DNA from: Acidimicrobiales bacterium
GTDB taxonomy: Bacteria > Actinomycetota > Acidimicrobiia > Acidimicrobiales > SHLQ01
Assembly: GCA_013002375.1 (NCBI GenBank)
Contig: JABDJW010000385.1
Span: 1-9,669 of the forward strand
DNA: 9,669 bases
Direction: 5' to 3'
Shown piece by piece: positions 1 to 6,889 of this stretch; within the stretch, counting starts at the first letter, position 1; every line of letters begins with the position of its first letter. The notes under the pieces were generated by a model, which saw only the letters and a list, made by a program, of their open reading frames with translations, had not been told where the DNA came from and did not search any database. The position numbers and the translations under genes were made by a program.

Positions 1-354
1 CGCGAGCACGATGCGGGCTTCGACCCCGGTCAGTTCCGGCGGCAACTCGATGTGGGTCGGCACCTCGACGAAGCCCGGGTAGTTGTCGCCCGGCGCGTCG
101 GCGTGCTCGTTGAACCAATGCACCCGAAACAGGTTGCGGGCATCGGGCGCATCCTTCTCGACGCCCCCCAGCTGATCGCGAATCGAGGCCGGGATGGTCG
201 ACGGGTCGCGGAGCTGAGCGAACGTGGGCAGCACGATGTTGTTCTCCCGAAAGCGGGTGACCGCGTTGTCGTAGAACTCCTGCCCATCGGCGGCGAAGTC
301 GCCGAAGATGGCCAGACCGCATTCGGTGCTGGTGGGCGTGCTCGTCTCGGTCAT
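1..354 (-). CDS. Probable PLP-dependent (fold type II) lyase, N-terminal part
   Basis: This is the last gene of the operon inside the window; 118 codons are present and it runs off the left edge without a stop. The ATG at 352-354 has a good ribosome binding site (GAAGGA, 360-365, 5 nt away) and lies 16 bp after the ssnA stop, so it is probably co-transcribed. The visible part (VLPTFAQLRDPSTIPASI, then LFRVHWFNE, then VEVPTHIELPPELTGVEA) resembles from memory the start of a family annotated as pyridoxal-phosphate-dependent enzymes related to cysteine/threonine-synthase-type lyases. The PLP lysine and the glycine-rich phosphate loop would lie beyond the edge, so the class cannot be proved here. 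It does not resemble the E. coli YgeX N-terminus as I remember it, but the position suits a YgeX-like role: releasing ammonia from an amino-acid end product. An unrelated function remains possible. Confidence 0.55.
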   Translation of the reverse strand, partial: MTETSTPTSTECGLAIFGDFAADGQEFYDNAVTRFRENNIVLPTFAQLRDPSTIPASIRDQLGGVEKDAPDARNLFRVHWFNEHADAPGDNYPGFVEVPTHIELPPELTGVEARIVLA

Positions 355-359
355 CGGGT

Positions 360-365
360 TCCTTC
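360..365 (-). promoter_or_regulatory. Ribosome binding site of the PLP-enzyme gene
   Basis: GAAGGA read on the minus strand, 5 nt before the ATG at 354. It sits in the 16-bp gap after the ssnA stop and fixes the start of the partial PLP-enzyme gene. It is one of the clearest Shine-Dalgarno matches in the operon. Confidence 0.6.
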
Positions 366-370
366 GATCA

Positions 371-1423
371 CTACAGGGCTTCCAGTTTGGTGAAGAGCCG
401 TTGGGCTGCCTCGGCGGCTTTGGCTCGGATTTCATCTGCGTCCACCCGGGTGGATCGGCCGTTCTCGAGCACTCGTTCACCGTCGATGTCGACGTGGATG
501 GGCGACACCCCTGGGCTGTAGGCCAGGCGCCAGGGATCGATAGGGGCGTAGTTCCAAGTGACGATATCGGCGCGGGCCTCGGGCATGAGATCCCAACCCG
601 CCTCGAGCCAGGCCCACACGTCGTCGGGCGTCGTGGTGACGTCGTGCTCGCGAGCCCGGACGAACGCGACGCGGAACTCGTCGAGCATGTCGGCGCCAAT
701 ACCGTCGGTGCCCAGCCCGATCGGGTTGGCGAACCGGGTGGGGCGGGCGTAGCCGACCGCGTTGTTCATGTTCGAGCGCGGGTTGTGCACGATCGTGCCC
801 TGCAGCCCGTGGTCGTCGGGCAGGTGGACCCCGTGCACCAGCCACCAGTCATCGGCCGTGTGGCCCCGGAGATCGGTCCAGGTGTCGGATTCCCCCTCGG
901 CTACGTGGACGTGCACGCCGACCCCGTGGGTGCGAGCCGGCTCGGCCGCGGCCGCGATGGTGTCGGGTTCGCAGGTGAATGCCGCGTGCAGGCCGACCAT
1001 GCCCCGGCCGCCGGCGGTCAGGAAGCGATCGTTCTCGGCCAGGCCGGCCGCCGCGCCCGCGGGGCCGTGCCGGTCGGTGATGCCGTAGGCACAGTTGACC
1101 CGCACGCCGACCTCGGCGCATGCGTCGGCGATGATCGACAGGGAACCCTCGATGGCGTTGGGAGACTCGTGGTGATCGACGATGGCGGTGCAACCCCGCT
1201 CGAGCGCTTCGAGGGCGCCGAGCTTGGCCGACCACTCGATCGTGTCGGCATCGAGGGCGCGGTCGAGCCGCCACCACACCAGCTCGAGGATCTCCATGAA
1301 GTTCGAAGGCGTGCGGGGCGGCGCCGGCATGCCGCGCGCCAGAGCGGAGTACAGGTGGTGGTGCGCGCAGACCAGGCCGGGGCTCTGGTTCGGGGCTACC
1401 GCGGCATCGTCGGCTATCGCCAT
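371..1423 (-). CDS. ssnA: SsnA-type amidohydrolase, shortened
   Basis: A 350-residue metal-dependent amidohydrolase of the SsnA group (TIM-barrel deaminases/hydrolases acting on cyclic amidines and N-heterocycles). Family blocks are clear: CAHHHLYSALARG (19-31), WWRLDRALD (50-58), CTAIVDHHESP (78-88), VHNPRSNMNN (212-221) and LGTDGIGADM (237-246). Predicted metal ligands are all present: H21 and H23, H173 in HVHVAE, H197 and D240. The chosen ATG (1421-1423) overlaps the hydroxylase stop by 10 bp (ATGGCGATAG), suggesting coupled translation. An ATG further upstream (1477) only adds out-of-frame hydroxylase sequence. The protein is unusually short: E. coli SsnA has about 440 residues, with roughly 55-60 before the HxH motif against 20 here. 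The stretch between HVHVAE and the next His block is also contracted, as is the region before ADIVTWNYAP. It ends in tandem stops (TAG TGA). Substrate unknown; context suggests a purine-derived ring. Confidence 0.82.
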   Translation of the reverse strand: MAIADDAAVAPNQSPGLVCAHHHLYSALARGMPAPPRTPSNFMEILELVWWRLDRALDADTIEWSAKLGALEALERGCTAIVDHHESPNAIEGSLSIIADACAEVGVRVNCAYGITDRHGPAGAAAGLAENDRFLTAGGRGMVGLHAAFTCEPDTIAAAAEPARTHGVGVHVHVAEGESDTWTDLRGHTADDWWLVHGVHLPDDHGLQGTIVHNPRSNMNNAVGYARPTRFANPIGLGTDGIGADMLDEFRVAFVRAREHDVTTTPDDVWAWLEAGWDLMPEARADIVTWNYAPIDPWRLAYSPGVSPIHVDIDGERVLENGRSTRVDADEIRAKAAEAAQRLFTKLEAL

Positions 1424-4116
1424 GCGTCGGCCCGCTCGCGGTTGGCTTCGTTGACCAGCGGCAGTTCGTTGCGCCACTGCCCGTCGCGGGCTTGCATCGC
1501 AGCCGCGACCGCACCGGCGGTCGGCACCAGGCCGATCTCGCCCACGCCTTTAATGCCGTAGGGCGAGTTCGGCTCGGGCGATTCGACCAGGATCACATCG
1601 ACGTCGGGCATGTCCTTGGGGCGCAGGATGTCGAGGCCCCGAAGGGTGTCGTTCACCGGTCGGCCCTCGGCATCACACGGGAACCCCTCGGTCATCGCAT
1701 ACCCCAGGCCCATGTGCACCGCGCCCTCGACCTGACCTTCGCACAACAGCGGATTGACCGCCTTGCCCACATCGTGCGCAGCGACGACCTTGTCGATGTC
1801 GCCGGATTCGGGATCGAGTACGACCATCTGGGCCGCGTAGCCGAAGGTGGAGTGGATGATCGGGTTCTCAATGCCCTCGTTGAGCGAGTTGGTCCAGTCG
1901 ACCCGGTACTCGCCCTCGTAGTCGACGCCCACCCGACAGCCGTCGGCCATGGCCTTGCGGCAGGCATCCGCGACCGAGCCGGCGCCCATGAGCGTGCCCC
2001 GGCTGCCGGTGGTCTGCCCGGCGCCGAGCTCGCGGGTGGAGTCGACGATGACCTCGACCTGACCGGCGGCCACGCCCAACTCCTCGACCGCGACTTGCAG
2101 GGCAACGGTGTGCACGCCCTGACCCATCTCGGTCCAGCAGTGGCGCACCTCGACTCGGCCGTCGTCGCGGAAGTGCACCACGGCCTTGGCGATCTCCTTG
2201 AAGCCGTTGCCGAGGCCGGAGTTCTTCAACCCGAGGCCGAGCCCGACCGCCTGGCCGGCCGCGACGGCGTCGTCGTAGGCCGGCTTCACCGCATCGAGGC
2301 AGGCCCGCGCCCCGAGGCAGCCATCGTCCATGATCTGGCCTGGGCCCCACACCACCCCGGGCGTGATGACATTGCGGCTACGGATCTCCCAGCCCGAGAT
2401 GCCGGCCAACTCGGCCAGGCGATCCATCACCCCTTCCATCGCGAACTGGGCCTGGTTCGCGCCGAACCCGCGGAAGGCGCCACACACCGAGTTGTTGGTG
2501 CGGGCGGCCACGGCTTCGACATCGATGTTGGGCACCACGTAGGGGCCCGAGGCGTGGCCGGCGGCCCGTTCGAGCACCTTCATGCCCACCGAGGCATAGG
2601 GACCGCTGTCGCCGATCATCCGAGCCCGCAGCGCAACCAGGTTGCCGTCGACGTCGCAGCCCGCTTCATATTCCATGCGGATCGGATGGCGCTTGGTGTG
2701 GACCAGGAACGATTCCTCCCGACTGAAGGTCGTCTTCACCGGGCGGTCGAGCAACCAGGCGGCCAGCGCGGTCTGGCCCTGGTTCGACATGTCCTCCTTG
2801 CCGCCGAAGGCACCACCGTTGGAGACCAGCTCGGTGATGACGACATCGATATCGACAGCCAGGATGCGGGCGATGTCGTTGCGATCGTCCCAGATCCCCT
2901 GCCCGCCGGTGTACACGTAGAGCCGGCGAGCATCACTTACCGGCGGCTGATGTCCATTCTCGGACGGGCCGCCGAGGCCACCCTCACGTCCGGGCAGCGT
3001 CCCCGTAACCGGTAGGTCTTCGCCCGGTTGGATCGGCACGGCAAGGGTCGATTCGGGTTCGATGAAGGCGTGATCGATGCGTTGGGTCTGAAACGTCTCG
3101 CGCACCACATGGGTCGCGTTGGCCAACGCGGCATCGACGTCGCCCCGGGCATAGGTGCTGGTCGACAAGACGTTGCCGTCCAGTTGCCACACCGCGTCCT
3201 CGTCCGACGCCACCGCCTCGGCGGCATTCGTGAACGGCCGGTGGACGTCGTAGGTGATCTCGACCAGCTGGGCGGCCCGCCGAGCGGTGGCCCGATCGGC
3301 CGCCACCACCATGGTCAGGACGTCGCCCAGATAGCTGGTGCGTCCGCCGACGGGAATGAATATCGGCCAGTCTTTGTGGATCAATCCGGCGCGCAGTTCA
3401 CCGGGGACATCGGCCGCGGTGAGCACCGCCTCGACCCCGGGGACGGCTTCGGCCGCGCTGGTGTCGATGGCCACGATGTCGGCCCGAGCGTGATCGCTGA
3501 GCTTGAAGGCACCGTGCAGCAACCCGTCGGGAACCATGTCGTCGATGAAATCGCGGGTACCCAGGGCCAGTTCGGCGGCCTCGTACTTGATGCCGCGCGA
3601 GCCCACCCCCTTGGGCAGCACGGCCACCGGAATCTCGTTGGCGGCCAGCGCCTCGACCGCATCGAGGATCTTGGTGTAGCCGGTGCAGCGGCAGAGGTTG
3701 CCGCCCATGAGTCGGGCCGCGTTCTCGCGGGTGAGATCGCTGGTGCCGTCGCCGTTGGCCTTCTTGTCGAGCATGGCCTTGGTCCGCATGACGATGCCCG
3801 GCGTACAGAAGCCGCACTGCAGTGCGCCGAACGCGGCGAAGGCCGCGGCGTAGCGATCCCGTTCGACCGGCCCGAGCCCTTCGAGGGTGGTGACCTCGGT
3901 GCCTTCGGTCTTCTCCATGCTGGTCTGGCACGCGACCCGGGCTTTGCCATCGACCAGTACCGTGCACGCACCGCATTGCCCGCTCGGCGAGCAGCCGTCC
4001 TTGGGCGAGGTGACCCGCAGCTCGTCGCGCAGGGCGGTGAGCAGATGTTCGTGCTCGGAGGACACGGTCACCGGAGCACCGTTGAGCCCGAAGCTGGTTG
4101 GACCGGAATCGGTCAT
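1414..4116 (-). CDS. Fused [2Fe-2S]/molybdopterin hydroxylase, Se-dependent XDH/XdhD type
   Basis: A 900-residue single-chain molybdenum hydroxylase predicted to hydroxylate a purine or similar N-heterocycle. Residues 5-155 form the iron-sulfur part: a plant-type [2Fe-2S] set C42, C48, C51, C63 and a helical [2Fe-2S] set C101, C104, C142, C144 (CGFCTPG, CRCTGY). The Mo-cofactor domain follows from about residue 175: GGQGIW (404-409), GGAFGGKED (434-442), CGAFRGFGANQ (545-555), TEMGQGVHT (662-670) and GIKGVGEIGL (854-863), with probable catalytic E860. No FAD domain lies between the two parts, unlike classical xanthine dehydrogenase. By my alignment from memory, E441 and R517 match the purine-binding Glu802 and Arg880 of bovine xanthine oxidase. 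A Gly/Pro-rich insert occupies about 362-396. The start is the ATG at 4116 inside the ATGA overlap; an in-frame ATG at 4299 adds only low-quality sequence. Selenium dependence is inferred from family, not visible. Confidence 0.88.
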   Translation of the reverse strand: MTDSGPTSFGLNGAPVTVSSEHEHLLTALRDELRVTSPKDGCSPSGQCGACTVLVDGKARVACQTSMEKTEGTEVTTLEGLGPVERDRYAAAFAAFGALQCGFCTPGIVMRTKAMLDKKANGDGTSDLTRENAARLMGGNLCRCTGYTKILDAVEALAANEIPVAVLPKGVGSRGIKYEAAELALGTRDFIDDMVPDGLLHGAFKLSDHARADIVAIDTSAAEAVPGVEAVLTAADVPGELRAGLIHKDWPIFIPVGGRTSYLGDVLTMVVAADRATARRAAQLVEITYDVHRPFTNAAEAVASDEDAVWQLDGNVLSTSTYARGDVDAALANATHVVRETFQTQRIDHAFIEPESTLAVPIQPGEDLPVTGTLPGREGGLGGPSENGHQPPVSDARRLYVYTGGQGIWDDRNDIARILAVDIDVVITELVSNGGAFGGKEDMSNQGQTALAAWLLDRPVKTTFSREESFLVHTKRHPIRMEYEAGCDVDGNLVALRARMIGDSGPYASVGMKVLERAAGHASGPYVVPNIDVEAVAARTNNSVCGAFRGFGANQAQFAMEGVMDRLAELAGISGWEIRSRNVITPGVVWGPGQIMDDGCLGARACLDAVKPAYDDAVAAGQAVGLGLGLKNSGLGNGFKEIAKAVVHFRDDGRVEVRHCWTEMGQGVHTVALQVAVEELGVAAGQVEVIVDSTRELGAGQTTGSRGTLMGAGSVADACRKAMADGCRVGVDYEGEYRVDWTNSLNEGIENPIIHSTFGYAAQMVVLDPESGDIDKVVAAHDVGKAVNPLLCEGQVEGAVHMGLGYAMTEGFPCDAEGRPVNDTLRGLDILRPKDMPDVDVILVESPEPNSPYGIKGVGEIGLVPTAGAVAAAMQARDGQWRNELPLVNEANRERADAWR

Positions 4117-5051
4117 GGTTCGATCACGCCTTTTTGTGAGGTGATGCGCTGGTAGACGTCGGGCCGGCGATACCGGGCGAAGTCGAACAGCGTTTCCTTG
4201 TATTGCTTGCACCAGTCGAGGTCCGCCGTCGCGGTGATGAGCTCGTCGCCGGTGGTCACCGCCTGGGCCACGATCTGACCCGACGGCGCGATGATGCACG
4301 ATTCGGCCAACGATTCGACCCCTTCCTCGGTGCCGCCCTTGGCTACGCCGACCACCCAGGTGCCGTTCTGGTATGCGCCGGCCTGCATGGTCAGGTGGTT
4401 GTGGAACCCCTGCAATTCGTTCTGGCTGGGATCGGGCGCGTAGTGGATCGGCGTGTTGTAGCCGATCAGGATGAGCTCAACGCCTTGCAGCCCCATCTCG
4501 CGGTAGGTCTCGGGCCAGCGGCGATCGTTGCAGGTGGCCAGGCCGACGATGCCGCCGAAGCAGCGCCAGACCGGGAAGCCGTCCGGGGATTCCTCGAAGT
4601 ACCGCCGCTCGAGATGCTGGAAGGGACGCGACGGCTCGTCGGCCTCGTGGCCGGGGATGTGCACCTTGCGGAACTTCCCGACCACCGAGCCATCCCGTTC
4701 GACCAAGACGGTGGCGTTGTAGCGATGCTGGTCGCCGCAGGCATCGGGTTCGGTGAGCTCGGCGTAGCCCAGCGAGAAGCCGACGCCCAGCCGGGCCGCT
4801 TCGTCGAACAGGGGCTGGGTGTCCGGGCCCGGCATGGCCTTTTCGAAGTAGTGATCATGGCCGGCGACGTCCTGGGTGTACCACCGGGGGAAAAAGGTGG
4901 TGAGGGCCAGCTCGGGGAACGCGACCAGCTCGCACCCGGCGTCGGCGCCCTGGCGCAGCAGCGCGATCAGCCGCTCGACGACAACGGCCCTCGGTTCATC
5001 CTTGCCGATCGGGCCGAGTTGCGCGGCACCGATGCGCAGCTCGCGGGTCAT
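4113..5051 (-). CDS. N-carbamoyl-D-amino-acid hydrolase homologue (nitrilase fold)
   Basis: A 312-residue carbon-nitrogen hydrolase very like Agrobacterium D-carbamoylase (304 residues). Such enzymes hydrolyse an N-carbamoyl amino acid to the free amino acid, CO2 and ammonia. The catalytic triad is visible: E47 in FPELALTTFFPRW, K129 in FRKVHIPGHE and C174 in ATCNDRRWPETYREMG. Other shared blocks are FQHLERRYFE (144-153), GYNTPIHY, and MQAGAYQNGTW in the C-terminal half. No signal peptide is seen, so it is cytosolic. It overlaps the ygfK stop and the hydroxylase start by 4 bp each (ATGA), so all three are probably translationally coupled; GGAGG (5055-5059) sits 3 nt before the start. In a purine operon the natural substrate is more likely a ureido or carbamoyl intermediate than a true D-amino-acid derivative. 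It may replace the carbamoyltransferase YgeW of the E. coli cluster, releasing the carbamoyl group by hydrolysis. Confidence 0.87.
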   Translation of the reverse strand: MTRELRIGAAQLGPIGKDEPRAVVVERLIALLRQGADAGCELVAFPELALTTFFPRWYTQDVAGHDHYFEKAMPGPDTQPLFDEAARLGVGFSLGYAELTEPDACGDQHRYNATVLVERDGSVVGKFRKVHIPGHEADEPSRPFQHLERRYFEESPDGFPVWRCFGGIVGLATCNDRRWPETYREMGLQGVELILIGYNTPIHYAPDPSQNELQGFHNHLTMQAGAYQNGTWVVGVAKGGTEEGVESLAESCIIAPSGQIVAQAVTTGDELITATADLDWCKQYKETLFDFARYRRPDVYQRITSQKGVIEP

Positions 5052-6889
5052 GAGCCTCCGCCGGCCGATGCGCCGCCGGCGGTGAGCGGATTGCCCTTCT
5101 GGGTGTCGAGCAACCGCTGGATCAGGTCGACCGAGCCGTCGGGACCGCGATGCTCGGTGATGGTGCCGTTCGAATCGAGCAGGTACCCCTGGCCCTCGCG
5201 GCCGACGAAGACCTCGGCATCGGTGTAGAGCCGAGGCTTGATCATGGCCGGATCGCCGGTCTCGGGGCAGAACGTCAAGCAGTTGCCGCATTCGTTGCAC
5301 AGCTCGGCGAACACGAGATACTGCTGGCGGCCTTCCATCCCGTCGAGACTCAAGATGTTGGTGAAGGCATCGTTGGGACAGACGGTGACGCAGAAGTTGC
5401 AGGCCACACAGCCGAACATCTCGAGGGTGGTGTCGACCTCGCGAGGCAGCTTCTCGTTTCCCTCGAAGTGGTACGGGCCGATCCCGGCGCCGCGGATGTC
5501 GGCCACGTGGCGGGCGGCCGACGAGGCGAACCCGGCCGCTTCGGCTTCGGCCTGACGAGCGGCCTTCCAGGTGGTGAGGTCGGTGTGCCCGGCGTCGCCC
5601 ACTTCGGTCGCGAGGGCCTTCAGCATCGGGGCCAGGCGTCCGTAGCCCCCGGGCTTCAGCAGATCCGAACACACGGTGGCCGGGTTCACGCCCATCGCGA
5701 TGGCCTCGGCCAGGTTGTCCTTGGTGATCCCCGCCGAGAAGCTCACCATCACATCGCCGGCTCCGCCGGGGCCATCACCGGGCCCACCTGCGCCGGGGCT
5801 CGAACCCGGAATGGCAAGGACGCCGGGTAGGGCCTGGGCCAACGTGTCGAGCAGGGTCGAGGCCAGCACGTGCAGGGGCGGCCCGGAGAGGTACATCGTG
5901 TCGTCGGGCATCCAGCCCTTGTGGTTGTCGACCACCAGGGTGTTGGTGAGCTTGATGCCGAACCGGTTGCCTCGCGCCTTGGCGTACTCGTTCAGCTCGC
6001 CGATCAGTTCGACGCCGCGATCGAACTGCAGATCGTCGGCAAAGGCTTGCTCTTTCACCGATACGTCTCGGTAGCCGAGCTCCTCGTTGACGATGCCGGC
6101 CACCGTCTCGTAGCCGAGCAGGGTGGGGTTGAGTTTCACGATGACGTCGAGATCGTGCTCGTCGATCAGGTGCTTGGTGATGGCTTCGATCTCGTCGGGC
6201 GGGCAACCATGAAACGTCGACAGGGTGAGGGTGTCAGCCAGATGGGTGGTGAACTCGAAGTCGCGGAACTCGGCGAAGGTGCCGCCGATCTCGGGCCGCA
6301 ACTTCTCGACCTCGGCGGTGGCGTTGCGCATGCCGCGGATGAAGGCCGCCACTTTCTCGCCGGAGATACCGGCCAGGTCGTAGCCGACCGACATGTCGAA
6401 AACGTGCGGGCCGGGATCGGCGCCGACGAACTCGGTCAGCGGCTCCCACTGCCGCAAGATGTCGAGCAGCATCGAGGCCTTCACGTACTCGGTCAGGCTG
6501 ACCGGCACGGAAAGCTCCTGGCTCCACTCGATGTTGTAGCCGATCGTCTGCATGTCGATGCAGGGTCGGCCGATGTCGAGATCGTCGAGGACCTGCACGG
6601 TCTTGAGCTCGAAGAGCCGCGACCCGCCCAGCCAGGCCAACACGATGTTCTCGGCCAGCTGACTGTGCGGCCCGGCCGCCGGGCCGATCGGCGTGGCACA
6701 ACGGCGGCCGAGGAACTCGAACGAGAGGTCGATGTCGCCGGGCTGCCAGAAGCGAGCGGTGGGCAGGTCGAAGATCTTCTTGCGGCTGGACCATTCGTGT
6801 TCGATGCGGCCGAGCAGCGTGCCGAGTGCCATCGGGGTGAGTGGCGGCGGGGTGAGGGGTGGCGTCGTTGGTGAGGTGGTGTCAGACAT
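5048..6889 (-). CDS. ygfK: YgfK-like DHODH-ferredoxin oxidoreductase lacking the NAD(P)H domain
   Basis: A 613-residue protein. Residues 1-20 are a Ser/Thr/Pro-rich tail. About 21-425 form an FMN-binding dihydroorotate-dehydrogenase-like barrel with YgfK signatures: CATPIGPAAGPHSQLAENIV (64-83), FELKTVQ (93-99), STFHGCPPDEIEAI (224-237, with C229 as a possible active-site Cys), VKLNPTLLGY (251-260), IKLTNTL (312-318) and DLLKPGGYGRL (409-419). A C-terminal ferredoxin module carries two CxxCxxCxxxCP motifs (C494, C497, C500, C504; C531, C534, C537, C541) for two [4Fe-4S] clusters. E. coli YgfK is about 1030 residues because a GltD-like FAD/NAD(P)H domain sits between these parts; here it is absent. 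A Gly/Pro-rich insert lies at about 361-380. The ATG at 6889 overlaps the upstream gene by 8 bp and has GAGGAG 10 nt before it; the longer frame to 7069 is spurious. The role is inferred as reduction of a heterocyclic ring; family members are often mislabelled selenate reductase. Confidence 0.85.
   Translation of the reverse strand: MSDTTSPTTPPLTPPPLTPMALGTLLGRIEHEWSSRKKIFDLPTARFWQPGDIDLSFEFLGRRCATPIGPAAGPHSQLAENIVLAWLGGSRLFELKTVQVLDDLDIGRPCIDMQTIGYNIEWSQELSVPVSLTEYVKASMLLDILRQWEPLTEFVGADPGPHVFDMSVGYDLAGISGEKVAAFIRGMRNATAEVEKLRPEIGGTFAEFRDFEFTTHLADTLTLSTFHGCPPDEIEAITKHLIDEHDLDVIVKLNPTLLGYETVAGIVNEELGYRDVSVKEQAFADDLQFDRGVELIGELNEYAKARGNRFGIKLTNTLVVDNHKGWMPDDTMYLSGPPLHVLASTLLDTLAQALPGVLAIPGSSPGAGGPGDGPGGAGDVMVSFSAGITKDNLAEAIAMGVNPATVCSDLLKPGGYGRLAPMLKALATEVGDAGHTDLTTWKAARQAEAEAAGFASSAARHVADIRGAGIGPYHFEGNEKLPREVDTTLEMFGCVACNFCVTVCPNDAFTNILSLDGMEGRQQYLVFAELCNECGNCLTFCPETGDPAMIKPRLYTDAEVFVGREGQGYLLDSNGTITEHRGPDGSVDLIQRLLDTQKGNPLTAGGASAGGGS
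5055..5059 (-). promoter_or_regulatory. Ribosome binding site of the nitrilase-fold gene
   Basis: GGAGG read on the minus strand, 3 nt before the ATG at 5051 and inside the end of the ygfK-like gene. The spacing is short, so re-initiation across the ATGA overlap probably contributes. Confidence 0.4.

Noticed and set aside
308..1561. Long plus-strand open frame (417 codons) opposite ssnA
   Set aside because: It is antisense to a clear amidohydrolase gene, has no recognisable motif and fits the mirror frames expected in high-GC DNA. Similar plus-strand frames at 1492-3015, 3028-4155, 4203-5228, 5870-6874 and 7092-8102 were rejected for the same reason.
1414..4116. Selenocysteine in the selenium-dependent-type hydroxylase
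   Set aside because: There is no in-frame TGA in the gene. In this family selenium is thought to be a labile ligand at the Mo centre, not a selenocysteine.
4117..4299. N-terminal extension of the hydroxylase from an ATG at 4299
   Set aside because: The 61 extra residues are Arg/His-rich, overlap the nitrilase-fold gene and precede the normal [2Fe-2S] domain start. The ATGA overlap at 4113-4116 is the better start.
5048..6889. Pyrimidine-degrading PreA-type dihydropyrimidine dehydrogenase
   Set aside because: The overall domain order is similar, but the specific blocks (CATPIGPAAGPH, FELKTVQ, DLLKPGGYGRL) match YgfK, and the neighbours xdhD-type and ssnA support that.
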